Of a stretch of 64,000 bases of DNA, positions 1-8,136 are shown piece by piece; the first letter of the stretch is position 1, and every line of letters starts with the position of its first letter. The stretch is taken from the NCBI RefSeq assembly GCF_019455385.1, contig NZ_JACOFR010000015.1:1-64000 (forward strand), written 5' to 3'. The stretch comes from Bradyrhizobium sp. BR 10289 (lineage in GTDB: Bacteria; Pseudomonadota; Alphaproteobacteria; Rhizobiales; Xanthobacteraceae). The position numbers were made by a program, and so were the translations under genes. The notes beneath the pieces are model-generated. The model worked only from the letters and a program-made list of their open reading frames with translations, searched no databases and was not told the origin of the DNA.

Positions 1-250
1 GGAAACCGAGCCCAGCGCGCGGGACATTGCCGCCATCATCGGCCAGATCAAGGCCCAAAAAATCCCGGCGGTATTTCTGGAAAATATCAGCGACGACCGG
101 CTGATCCGGCGGATCGCGGCCGAGACCGGCGCCAAGGTCGGCGGGACCCTGATTTCGGACGGTTTGACCGGCGAAAAGGGGCCTGCACCCACTTACATTG
201 ACATGGTCAGGCACAATATAAAGGCCCTGACCAGCGCGCTTGAGCATTAG
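1..250 (+). CDS. Metal ABC transporter substrate-binding protein (C-terminal part)
   Basis: The window opens inside this gene; the frame beginning at base 2 runs to TAG at 248-250 and gives about 82 residues. The text includes ENISDDRLIRRIAAETGA, SDGLTG and APTYIDMVRHNI, which is the conserved end of ZnuA/TroA-type (cluster A-I) periplasmic binding proteins that deliver Zn or Mn to an ABC importer. The CobW-type GTPase 54 bases downstream on the same strand supports a metal-homeostasis role. Which metal is bound cannot be judged because the metal-ligand histidines lie mostly upstream of the window. Confidence 0.85.
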   Translation, partial: ETEPSARDIAAIIGQIKAQKIPAVFLENISDDRLIRRIAAETGAKVGGTLISDGLTGEKGPAPTYIDMVRHNIKALTSALEH

Positions 251-304
251 GGCAGGGGGCCACCCCGCCTCGCGTCGCGCGACCAGCCTACGTCCGGAGT
301 TCTC

Positions 305-1357
305 ATGTCTGAAGCGACCGCCTCCAAAATTCCCGTGACCGTCCTGACCGGCTATCTCGGTGCCGGCAAGACCACGCTGCTCAACCGCATCCTGTCGGAG
401 AACCACGGCAAGAAATACGCCGTCATCGTCAACGAATTCGGCGAGATCGGCATCGACAACGACCTCATCATTGGCGCCGATGAGGAAGTGTTCGAGATGA
501 ACAACGGCTGCATCTGCTGCACCGTGCGCGGCGACCTCGTCCGCATCATGGACGGGCTGATGAAGCGTAAGGGCAAGTTCGACGCCATCATCGTCGAGAC
601 CACCGGCCTTGCCGATCCGGCTCCGGTCGCCCAGACCTTCTTCGTCGATGAGGACGTGCAGAAGAACGCGCGGCTCGACGCCGTCGTCACCGTTGCCGAC
701 GCCAAATGGCTGTCCGACCGGCTGAAGGACGCGCCCGAGGCCAAGAATCAGATCGCGTTTGCCGACGTCATCGTATTGAACAAGACCGATCTCGTGACGA
801 AGCCGGAGCTCGCCGAGGTCGAGGCCCGCATCCGCGGCATCAACCCCTATGCGAAGCTCCACCGCACCGAGCGCTGCTCGGTGGCGCTGGCCGACGTGCT
901 CGATCGCGGCGCGTTCGACCTCGACCGCATCCTCGACATCGAGCCGGATTTCCTCGAAGCCGGCGACGATCACGACCACGACCATGATCATCACCACCAT
1001 CACGGCCACGACCATCATCACCATGATCACGGTCACGGCCTGAAGCACTATCACGACGAGGACATGCAGTCGCTGTCGCTCAAGACCGACAAGCCGCTCG
1101 ATCCGAACGTGTTCATGCCATGGCTGCAGAACCTGGTGCAGGTCGAGGGCGGCAAGATCCTGCGCTCCAAGGGCATCCTCGCCTTCCACGACGACGACGA
1201 CCGCTATGTCTTCCAGGGCGTCCACATGATGCTGGAGGGCGACCACCAGCGGAAGTGGAAGGAGGGCGAGAAGCGCGAGAGCCGCCTCGTCTTCATCGGC
1301 CGCGAATTGCCCGAGAAGGCTATTCGTGAGGGTTTCGAGAGCTGCATCGTCTCGTGA
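305..1357 (+). CDS. CobW/COG0523-family GTPase, probable zinc metallochaperone
   Basis: 350 residues. Walker A GYLGAGKTT is at 16-24, the family metal motif GCICC at 68-72, ETTGLADP at about 98-105 and the guanine-specificity motif NKTD at 159-162. A His/Asp-rich stretch covers about 223-250, followed by the C-terminal CobW domain. COG0523 proteins use GTP hydrolysis to hand metal to client proteins; the CxCC site and His-rich loop together with the preceding metal-uptake gene point to zinc rather than cobalamin synthesis (inference). The ATG at 305 follows a GGAG-type site. The WD40 gene starts on its stop codon, so the two are probably translated together. Confidence 0.9.
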   Translation: MSEATASKIPVTVLTGYLGAGKTTLLNRILSENHGKKYAVIVNEFGEIGIDNDLIIGADEEVFEMNNGCICCTVRGDLVRIMDGLMKRKGKFDAIIVETTGLADPAPVAQTFFVDEDVQKNARLDAVVTVADAKWLSDRLKDAPEAKNQIAFADVIVLNKTDLVTKPELAEVEARIRGINPYAKLHRTERCSVALADVLDRGAFDLDRILDIEPDFLEAGDDHDHDHDHHHHHGHDHHHHDHGHGLKHYHDEDMQSLSLKTDKPLDPNVFMPWLQNLVQVEGGKILRSKGILAFHDDDDRYVFQGVHMMLEGDHQRKWKEGEKRESRLVFIGRELPEKAIREGFESCIVS

Positions 1358-2376
1358 TGAAAGAGTTCACGCCGGCGCCCGATTCCGCCTCGATCGTCTC
1401 CGTCACCGACCGCATCAAGCCTGTGACGCTTGGCATGGCGGTGACGTCGGTGCATTTCCTTGGGCCCCGCGCCGCCTTCGTCGGCGGCGAGGAGAACGTC
1501 GCGCTCGTCGATGACAAGGGCGAAGTCACCACCGTCCCCGTGCACAGCGGCGGCATTCTGTCGACCGCCAGTGACGGCAAGCGCCTCATCATGGGCGGTG
1601 ATGACGGCAAGGTCGTCTCGCTCGACGCCAAGGGCGAGGTGACGCCGCTCGCCACCGATCCGAAGCGGCGCTGGATCGACGCGGTGGCGCTGCATCCCGA
1701 CGGCGCCTTCGCCTGGTCGGCCGGCAAGGTTGCGACCGTCAGGAGCGGCAAGGCCGAGGAAAAATCGCTCGAGGTGCCCTCGACCGTCGGCGGGCTTGCG
1801 TTCGCGCCGAAAGGCCTGCGGCTCGCGATCGCGCATTACAACGGCGCGACGCTGTGGTTTCCCAACATGGAAGGCTCGGCCGAATTCCTGCCCTGGGCCG
1901 GCTCGCATCTCGGCGTCACCTTCAGCCCCGATAACAAGTTTCTGGTCACGAGCATGCACGAGGCCGCCCTGCACGGCTGGCGCCTCGCCGACAACAGGCA
2001 TATGCGGATGACCGGCTATCCCGGCCGCGTCCGCTCGATGTCCTGGAGCGCGGGCGGCAAAGGGCTTGCGACATCAGGCGCCGACACCGTCATCATCTGG
2101 CCATTCGCCAGCAAGGACGGCCCGATGGGCAAGGAGCCAGCGATGCTGGCGCCGCTGCAGGCGCGGGTGTCGGTGGTCGCCTGCCATCCGAAGAACGACA
2201 TCCTCGCCGCCGGTTACAGCGACGGCACCATCCTCATGGTGCGCATGGAGGACGGCGCCGAGATCCTGGTCCGCCGCAACGGCACACCGCCGGTCGCAGC
2301 GATCGCCTGGAACGCCAAGGGCACGCTGCTGGCGTTTTCCGATGAAGCGGGTGAGGCGGGGCTGCTGGAACTCTAG
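1357..2376 (+). CDS. WD40-repeat protein coupled to the CobW gene
   Basis: About 339 residues from the ATG at 1357, which overlaps the upstream TGA (TGATG); a GTG one codon earlier at 1354 is an alternative. The protein is made of repeated beta-propeller blades, visible as recurring segments such as VALHPDGAFAWSAG, LAFAPKGLRLAIAHY, VTFSPDNKFLVTSMH, MSWSAGGKGLATSG and VACHPKNDILAAGY. There is no signal peptide, so it is cytoplasmic, probably a seven-blade propeller serving as a protein-interaction scaffold. Its biochemical role is unknown; the overlap with the metallochaperone suggests work in the same metal-handling pathway (inference). Confidence 0.85.
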   Translation: MKEFTPAPDSASIVSVTDRIKPVTLGMAVTSVHFLGPRAAFVGGEENVALVDDKGEVTTVPVHSGGILSTASDGKRLIMGGDDGKVVSLDAKGEVTPLATDPKRRWIDAVALHPDGAFAWSAGKVATVRSGKAEEKSLEVPSTVGGLAFAPKGLRLAIAHYNGATLWFPNMEGSAEFLPWAGSHLGVTFSPDNKFLVTSMHEAALHGWRLADNRHMRMTGYPGRVRSMSWSAGGKGLATSGADTVIIWPFASKDGPMGKEPAMLAPLQARVSVVACHPKNDILAAGYSDGTILMVRMEDGAEILVRRNGTPPVAAIAWNAKGTLLAFSDEAGEAGLLEL

Positions 2377-2757
2377 CGAACGAGTCGAGCCGGGGCATGT
2401 TCCCGTAGAGTTGCCGTGCGAACCTATCCGCATATCCGCCAATGGCTGGAAGCGAAACTCTTCTCGCGCGTCCGCTAAAAGCGCGACTAACTGGCTCATT
2501 GCCAAGATAGGCTAATCCCCCTAAGGTCGAGGTCACCAGCGAATACAACGAAAGCGATTTCGTATCGTTTGGGAGAAAATCTCCTGCCACGGAGATGACC
2601 GCCGGCAGACGCAGCACCGTAGCGCTTTTCGGCGAGGAGGCAGCCTTAGCTGCCGCTCCGATCTCCAGAACGGAGAACTCGAAATCTCAGGACAAGCGAA
2701 CTCGCCTTGCGCGGGATCGCAATAACACGACGCGACCTATCGATTGGGAGAGGCGAA
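2377..2757. other. Intergenic region upstream of the AraC gene
   Basis: No convincing gene is seen. The segment is less GC-rich than its surroundings and contains a small perfect inverted repeat, ACGAAA-GCGA-TTTCGT, at 2548-2563, a possible regulator operator. Short in-frame openings on both strands lack recognisable protein character. Confidence 0.4.
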
Positions 2758-3777
2758 GTGGGACGGGCCTGGACGACGCGAGACGAAGTTCGCACGGAGC
2801 GCTTCGACGGCATCGAGCATCTGAAGAACCCGATCGGCAATTCCCAGATCGAAATCGTCCAACTCGGTCGAGGAATGCTTTCAGGCGAAATCCTGCACGG
2901 ACAGATCAAGGACATCGCCTTCAGCCGCGGGCAGTTCTCCCTTGGGGTACGCGCCACCGGCGTATTCAGCCCGGCTAAGACGGTCGTTGGAATCCTTCTG
3001 GCCTGCTCCGGAGCATCGCGCAGCCTGGGCGCCCCCGTCTTGCCAGGGGACGTCCTCGTGCATCCGCCCGGAGCCGAGCATGACAGGCTCTACGAGGGCG
3101 CCGCACGCTTCGCAGGCGTGATGTGCGATCCCGCCGAGATTTTGAATCTGTTCGCGGCCGAGCAGCAGGTCTCGGATCGTGAGTTCTGGACCAAACGGCG
3201 GCACTTCCGCCTTTCGGATCGGCGCACGGGTGAGCTTGGAGCGTTGTTGGCCTTGCTGGCAGGCAGGCTGCACCACGGGGGCATCCCATCAGGCGCTGCC
3301 GCAGATTATTGGAAGCGCACAATCCTCGATGCCTTCGTCGGTCCCGTCGCGATGGAGCCCGGGGCGGGCAAGGAGAGGCCCATCCCTTCGTCGACGAGGA
3401 TCGTGCACGACGCCGAACGGTACCTAAAAGAAAGTGGCAATCGAGCGGTCCACGTCTCTGAGATCTGCCGGCAGATCAAGGTGAGACGGCGAACCCTGTA
3501 TCGCGCGTTCAACGAGGCCCTCGGGATCGGACCGATCGAGTTCCTCAGGACGAAGCGATTGTCGATGGTGCATGTCCGCCTGCGACAGGCAAGTCCCGCC
3601 GAGACCGGCGTCCTCGATATTGCCAGCGAGTTCGGCTTTCTGGAATTCGGTCGCTTCGCGCAGCAGTATCGGGCGCTGTTCGGCGAATATCCGAGCGAGA
3701 CGCTGGGGCGCAACGCGTCCAGGAAACGGCCGGAGTCTCAAGCTGCGGTTCCATCCGATTTGGCACGTTTCGCATAA
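2758..3777 (+). CDS. AraC-family transcriptional regulator
   Basis: 339 residues from the GTG at 2758, chosen because GGGAGAGG lies just upstream; an in-frame TTG at 2707 would add 17 residues. The C-terminal ~100 residues form the double helix-turn-helix of the AraC/XylS family: SEICRQIKVRRRTLYRAFNEALG, in two pieces, is the first HTH and DIASEFGFLEFGRFAQQYRALFGE, read in parts, the second. The N-terminal half is an unassigned ligand/dimerisation domain with a short cupin-like stretch (LPGDVLVHPPG). It is the first gene of a same-strand block with FGE, sulfatase and transport genes, so it is the obvious candidate activator of that block (inference). Confidence 0.88.
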   Translation: MGRAWTTRDEVRTERFDGIEHLKNPIGNSQIEIVQLGRGMLSGEILHGQIKDIAFSRGQFSLGVRATGVFSPAKTVVGILLACSGASRSLGAPVLPGDVLVHPPGAEHDRLYEGAARFAGVMCDPAEILNLFAAEQQVSDREFWTKRRHFRLSDRRTGELGALLALLAGRLHHGGIPSGAAADYWKRTILDAFVGPVAMEPGAGKERPIPSSTRIVHDAERYLKESGNRAVHVSEICRQIKVRRRTLYRAFNEALGIGPIEFLRTKRLSMVHVRLRQASPAETGVLDIASEFGFLEFGRFAQQYRALFGEYPSETLGRNASRKRPESQAAVPSDLARFA

Positions 3778-3883
3778 CGCCGCGATCGATTCCGAGGCTA
3801 ACCTGTTCCCGTTCGCTTTGCGTGACCAGGCGTCTCAGAACGCCAATTCGGCCCGGGAGGCCCTTCCGGAGGGAATTGGAAGC

Positions 3884-4033
3884 ATGCGCGACACTGTTTG
3901 GACCACCGTCTCTCGTTCGATCTTGGCCTCGCTCCTCGCCGCATTTGGCCTCGTAACCGCTCCGACAGTCGCGGCGCGGGCGCCTGGGATGTGCCGGTCC
4001 TACGCGGGTCCCTCGCGTACCCAGGGCTTCTAG
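3884..4033 (+). CDS. Small secreted ORF between the AraC gene and the maturase
   Basis: 49 residues, starting MRDTVWTTVSRSILASLL and then a hydrophobic stretch ending TVAARA, which reads as a signal peptide followed by only ~17 residues. The ATG at 3884 has a strong purine-rich site (GGAGGGAATTGGAAGC) upstream, better than most genes here. It could be a true micro-protein, a leader, or the stump of a longer secreted protein whose remainder was lost to a stop at 4031-4033. No family recognised. Confidence 0.4.
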   Translation: MRDTVWTTVSRSILASLLAAFGLVTAPTVAARAPGMCRSYAGPSRTQGF

Positions 4034-4076
4034 GATTATTGCCGGTAGCCCGGCGGCGGAATGTGGGGACGCCATC

Positions 4077-5084
4077 ATGCTGCAGTCGGGCACCCATTTC
4101 AGCCAAAACGACGAACCATCGACGGGCGACATGATCTGGATTCCCGGCGGAACCTTCCGCATGGGGTCCGATCATCACTATCCGGAAGAGGCTCCCGCGC
4201 ACCACGTCTCGGTCGACGGTTTTTGGATCGACCGCGCGCCGGTCACGAACCGCCAATTCAAGAATTTCGTCAACGCCACAGGTCACGTGACCACGGCTCA
4301 GATCGTGCCGGATCCCAAGGATTATCCCGGCGCGCTGCCCCGCATGCTCTACGCGGGCTCGCTCGTGTTCGCGCCGCCTTCGCGCCTCTCCGACATGCGT
4401 GACTGGAGCCAGTGGTGGACCTTCATGAAGGGCGCCAACTGGCGCCGCCCCTATGGCCCGAAGACGAACATCAAGGATCTGGACGATCATCCCGTGGTCC
4501 ACGTCTCCTACGCTGATGCGCTCGCCTACGCGCTCTGGGCCGGCAAGGAGTTGCCGACCGAAGCCGAGTGGGAATTCGCCGCGCGCGGCGGCCTCGACCG
4601 CGAAGACTACGCCTGGGGCAACGCCTTCACGCCATCCGGCCGACACATGGCCAACACCTGGCAAGGGATCTTTCCGGTCGAGAACCGTTGCGAGGACGGC
4701 TTTGCGCGAACCTCGCCGGTGACCTCGTTCCCGCCGAACGGCTATGGCGTCTACGACATGATCGGCAACGTCTGGGAATGGACCTCCGACTGGTGGTCGA
4801 CGAAGCACGAAGCTGACGCGTCGAAACCATGCTGCATCCCGCAAAATCCGAGAGGAGGTCCGGAGGCCGCGAGCTACGATCCGCATCAACCCGGCATCCG
4901 CATTCCGCGAAAGGTGCTGAAGGGCGGCTCGCATCTCTGCGCGCCGAACTATTGCCGCCGCTATCGCCCCGCCGCCCGACATGCCGAGCCGGTCGATACC
5001 TCGACAAGCCACGTCGGATTTCGCTGCGTGTCGCGGCGGCCATCGCATCTCTTCCGTCGTCATGAGGCTCCGCCTGCAATGTGA
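4077..5084 (+). CDS. Formylglycine-generating enzyme (sulfatase maturase, FGE/SUMF1)
   Basis: 335 residues of the FGE-sulfatase fold: WIPGGTFRMGS at 21-31, LPTEAEWEFAARGG at about 159-172, and NGYGVYDMIGNVWEWTSDWW at 221-240. The catalytic copper-binding cysteine pair is present as C288 and C293 inside GGSHLCAPNYCRRYRPAAR, the spacing of bona fide FGE. This separates it from the many FGE-fold proteins that lack the cysteines. The reaction is O2-dependent oxidation of a Cys in CxPxR/CxAxR to C-alpha-formylglycine. The substrate is almost certainly the sulfatase encoded 10 bases downstream. There is no signal peptide, so modification precedes export. Confidence 0.92.
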   Translation: MLQSGTHFSQNDEPSTGDMIWIPGGTFRMGSDHHYPEEAPAHHVSVDGFWIDRAPVTNRQFKNFVNATGHVTTAQIVPDPKDYPGALPRMLYAGSLVFAPPSRLSDMRDWSQWWTFMKGANWRRPYGPKTNIKDLDDHPVVHVSYADALAYALWAGKELPTEAEWEFAARGGLDREDYAWGNAFTPSGRHMANTWQGIFPVENRCEDGFARTSPVTSFPPNGYGVYDMIGNVWEWTSDWWSTKHEADASKPCCIPQNPRGGPEAASYDPHQPGIRIPRKVLKGGSHLCAPNYCRRYRPAARHAEPVDTSTSHVGFRCVSRRPSHLFRRHEAPPAM

Positions 5085-5094
5085 GGTCGTCGAA

Positions 5095-6807
5095 ATGAGC
5101 AATGAAGCGAAGAAGCACGAAGCGCCTTCGAACAATCGCGCCATCGATCGCAGAAACCTTCTGCTGGGTACGTCGACAATAGTCGCGGCCGCAACGCTGA
5201 CAACAAACACGCTGGCGCAGGTGCAAAAGGCCGCGCCTGCTACAGCACCGACCGCAGCGACGGCGAGCGGCCGCAAGCCCAATATCCTCGTCATTTTCGG
5301 CGATGACATCGGACAGGCCAACATCAGCGTCTATTCCTTCGGTCTGATGGGCTATCGCACCCCGAATATCGATCGCATCGCACGCGAAGGCATGATGTTC
5401 ACCGACTACTACGCCGACCAGAGCTGTACGGCGGGAAGATCTTCCTTCATTACGGGCCAGGCGACGCTGCGAACCGGCCTGTCCAAGGTCGGAATCCCCG
5501 GTGCCACGATCGGCATTCAGGCGAAGGACGCAACCCTCGCGGAGTTGCTGAAGCCTTTAGGCTACGCGACCGGACAATTCGGAAAGAACCATCTCGGCGA
5601 TCGCAACGAGTTCCTGCCGACGGTGCACGGCTTCGACGAGTTCTTCGGCAATCTCTATCACCTCAACGCGGAAGAGGAGCCTGAGCAGCGCACCTATCCG
5701 CGCGATCCACGTTTCCGCGAAACGCTCGGTCCTCGCGGCGTTTTGCGCTGCAGGGCGACGGACCGCGACGATCCGACCGAGCAGCCCCGTTGGGGCAGGG
5801 TCGGCAAGCAGACCATCGAGGATACCGGCCCACTAACGAAGAAGCGGATGGAGACGATCGATGATGAAACGTCGGCTGCCGCCATCGACTACATGCAACG
5901 GCAGGCGCGCGCGAAGCAGCCGTTCTTCTGCTGGTTCAACGCGACCCGGATGCACTTCCGCACGCATGTCCGCGACGAACACCGCAGCCCGCCCGGCCTG
6001 AACGCGAAGACCGAGTACGCCGATGGAATGGTCGAACACGATGCGATCGTCGGCACTCTGCTCAAGGCGCTGGACGATCTGGAAATCGCCGACAACACCA
6101 TCGTCATTTACACGACAGACAATGGACCTCATGCGAACTCTTGGCCGGACGGCGCCACCACGCCATTCCGCAGCGAGAAGACCACGAATTGGGAAGGCGC
6201 CTATCGGGTGCCAGGCATGGTCCGCTGGCCGGGGCGAATTCAGCCGGGATCGGTGTCGAACGAGATATTCAGCTCTCTCGACTGGATCCCCACGCTGATG
6301 GCAGCCGCCGGCGAGCCGGACATAAAGAGCAAGCTGCTGTCCGGGTATCAGGCGGCCGGCAAGACTTTCAAGGTCCATCTCGACGGCTACAACCAGCTTC
6401 CCCACCTCACCGGCCAGCAGGAGGCCGGAGCGCGCAAGGAGTTCATCTACTTTAACGACGACGGCGATCTTGTCGCGGCGCGCTACGAAAACTGGAAGAT
6501 GGTGTTCGAGGAACAGCGGTCGCCGGGCACCCTTCAGGTGTGGGCCGAGCCCTTCACCAAGCTGCGCATGCCGAAGCTGTACGATTTGCGTGCCGACCCG
6601 TACGAGAAGGCCGATGTCACATCGAACACCTACTACGACTGGCTGCTCTCGCAAGGCTACGTGGTCCTGGCGGCCCAGTCGGTGGTGAGCCAATTTCTTG
6701 CCTCGTTCAAGGATTTCCCGCCAAGTCAGCGCCCGCAGAGCTTCAGCGTCGACCAGATCGTCGCGAAGATGCAGCAGAGCTTCGACGGCGCGGCAGGCGG
6801 CCGTTGA
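5095..6807 (+). CDS. Arylsulfatase-type sulfatase with Tat-like signal, FGE-dependent
   Basis: 570 residues from the ATG at 5095 (GAGG site upstream; an upstream in-frame opening inside the FGE gene was discarded). The N-terminus has DRRNLLLG followed by a hydrophobic stretch, a twin-arginine-like signal ending near TLAQ (about 41). Metal-binding Asp pair D70-D71 occurs in VIFGDDIGQ, and the maturation site is C111-T-A-G-R115 followed by SSFITGQ, matching the CxAxR form of the sulfatase signature. GKNHLG and IYTTDNGPH are further family active-site segments. The mature enzyme should hydrolyse organic sulfate esters in the periplasm; the substrate is not evident. It sits between its maturase and three envelope genes, probably in one operon. 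Confidence 0.93.
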   Translation: MSNEAKKHEAPSNNRAIDRRNLLLGTSTIVAAATLTTNTLAQVQKAAPATAPTAATASGRKPNILVIFGDDIGQANISVYSFGLMGYRTPNIDRIAREGMMFTDYYADQSCTAGRSSFITGQATLRTGLSKVGIPGATIGIQAKDATLAELLKPLGYATGQFGKNHLGDRNEFLPTVHGFDEFFGNLYHLNAEEEPEQRTYPRDPRFRETLGPRGVLRCRATDRDDPTEQPRWGRVGKQTIEDTGPLTKKRMETIDDETSAAAIDYMQRQARAKQPFFCWFNATRMHFRTHVRDEHRSPPGLNAKTEYADGMVEHDAIVGTLLKALDDLEIADNTIVIYTTDNGPHANSWPDGATTPFRSEKTTNWEGAYRVPGMVRWPGRIQPGSVSNEIFSSLDWIPTLMAAAGEPDIKSKLLSGYQAAGKTFKVHLDGYNQLPHLTGQQEAGARKEFIYFNDDGDLVAARYENWKMVFEEQRSPGTLQVWAEPFTKLRMPKLYDLRADPYEKADVTSNTYYDWLLSQGYVVLAAQSVVSQFLASFKDFPPSQRPQSFSVDQIVAKMQQSFDGAAGGR

Positions 6808-6942
6808 TGGAGCAGGAGGCTCCTGCACGGACAGGGGTGTCCGCCGAGACGGGGGCCGCTCCCCGCGAATCCCTGAACTGCAGGTTGAACGGGTGACCGC
6901 CGACTTGAAAAGGACGGATTGTATGATGGCTCAGAGAGTCGC

Positions 6943-7185
6943 ATGAGCGGATACGATCTTCTAGCGTGGGTCGTGCTTGCGATCCTGCTGGCGGTCGTCG
7001 TCCTCGTCGTTTGGTTGATGGGGGCGATGCCGGGGAACGTAGCCAGGCGGCGTGGTCATCCCTGGGCCGACGCGGTGAGCGTGGCTGGCTGGATCACGCT
7101 GATCTTTGGCTTAGCGCTGTGGCCGATCGCGATGATCTGGGCCTATGTCGACGTGCCGGCGAAGCGCGCGGAGCGCCAGCCATGA
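6943..7185 (+). CDS. DUF3302 (YiaW-like) small inner-membrane protein
   Basis: 80 residues from the ATG at 6943 (MSGYDLLAW); a TTG at 6919 would add eight residues. Two transmembrane helices are clear, about 7-27 and 44-66, separated by a basic loop GNVARRRGHPWAD. The arrangement with an HlyD-like protein that overlaps its stop codon (ATGA) is the same as E. coli yiaW-yiaV, where the small DUF3302 protein precedes an HlyD-family adaptor. Function is not known experimentally; it may act as an accessory membrane subunit for the adaptor. Confidence 0.8.
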   Translation: MSGYDLLAWVVLAILLAVVVLVVWLMGAMPGNVARRRGHPWADAVSVAGWITLIFGLALWPIAMIWAYVDVPAKRAERQP

Positions 7186-8123
7186 TGATCGCGCTCATGA
7201 CGCTCTATCTTGCGCTGCTGTCTTCGCTGGTCTGGCTCGGTGCCATCAGCCTCAACGCGTTCTGGAAGGCCTCGCCCCTGATCGTGCTTCTGCTCCTTAA
7301 CGTCGGCCTGTTCATCCCTATGGGGTGGGGCGCGCCACAGGGCAAGGCGCTGGTCTATCGCAACTCCGTCTCCATCGTTCCGGATGTCGCCGGCGAGGTG
7401 GTGGACGTGCCGGTCTCGCCCAACAAGCCGCTGAAGGAAGGCGACATCCTCTTCCGGATCGACCCGACTCCCTACGATGCGCAGGTGAAGGCGATTGAGG
7501 CGCAGCTCAAGCTGTCGAGCACGCGCCTGACCCAGATGACCTCGCTGTACGAACGGGACGCCGGCCGCAGCTTCGATGTCGAGCAGTGGCAGTCGGAAGT
7601 TGATCAGTTGAAAGCACAATTGCAGAGCGCGCAATGGAACCTGGACAAGACTGTTCTACGTGCCCCAGCCGACGGCTACGTGACGAACGTGGCGCTCCGG
7701 AAGGGCGCGCGCGTGGGAAACCTGTCAGTCTCGCCAGCGATGGCGTTTATCGATACCTCGGTGACCCATGTCGTTGTCGAAATCGACCAGATTGACGCGC
7801 GATACATCGCCCCCGGGCAGGAGGTGGAGGTCGCCTTCAAGTTCGCTCCGGGGCGGATCTTCAGCGGGAAGGTCGAAAGCATTCTTCAGGCGGTCGCGAC
7901 AGGTCAGGCGCAGGTCTCGGGCCAGGCCGTCATGCCCAAGGGCATCGAGACCGTGCCGTTCGTCGTCCGCGTGGCTCTCGATGACGCTGCTGTCGCGAAG
8001 TCACTGCCGGCCGGCGCGACGGGAGCGGCCGCGGTCTTCACCGATCGCGTCGCCGCCAGTCACCTCATCCGGAGAGTGCTGCTGCGGCAGATCGCAATCC
8101 TCAACTACGTCGTTCCGTTCTGA
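7182..8123 (+). CDS. HlyD-family membrane fusion (periplasmic adaptor) protein, YiaV-like
   Basis: 313 residues. Two hydrophobic N-terminal segments (about 5-22 and 31-49) precede a barrel-sandwich half-motif (SIVPDVAGEVVDVPVSPNKP, read in part), a short coiled-coil hairpin rich in Q/K/L (about 105-155), and the second half-motif with LRAPADGYVTNVALRKG. Such adaptors bridge an inner-membrane transporter and an outer-membrane channel. No ABC, MFS or RND pump is encoded here, only the 80-residue DUF3302 protein upstream and an outer-membrane protein downstream. The ATG at 7182 overlaps the upstream TGA. Confidence 0.88.
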   Translation: MMIALMTLYLALLSSLVWLGAISLNAFWKASPLIVLLLLNVGLFIPMGWGAPQGKALVYRNSVSIVPDVAGEVVDVPVSPNKPLKEGDILFRIDPTPYDAQVKAIEAQLKLSSTRLTQMTSLYERDAGRSFDVEQWQSEVDQLKAQLQSAQWNLDKTVLRAPADGYVTNVALRKGARVGNLSVSPAMAFIDTSVTHVVVEIDQIDARYIAPGQEVEVAFKFAPGRIFSGKVESILQAVATGQAQVSGQAVMPKGIETVPFVVRVALDDAAVAKSLPAGATGAAAVFTDRVAASHLIRRVLLRQIAILNYVVPF

Positions 8124-8136
8124 ATTGGAGGGCACC

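Noticed and set aside
3798..5324. A 508-codon - strand frame across the FGE and sulfatase start
   Set aside because: It spans two well-recognised + strand genes and the gap between them, and has no recognisable domain.
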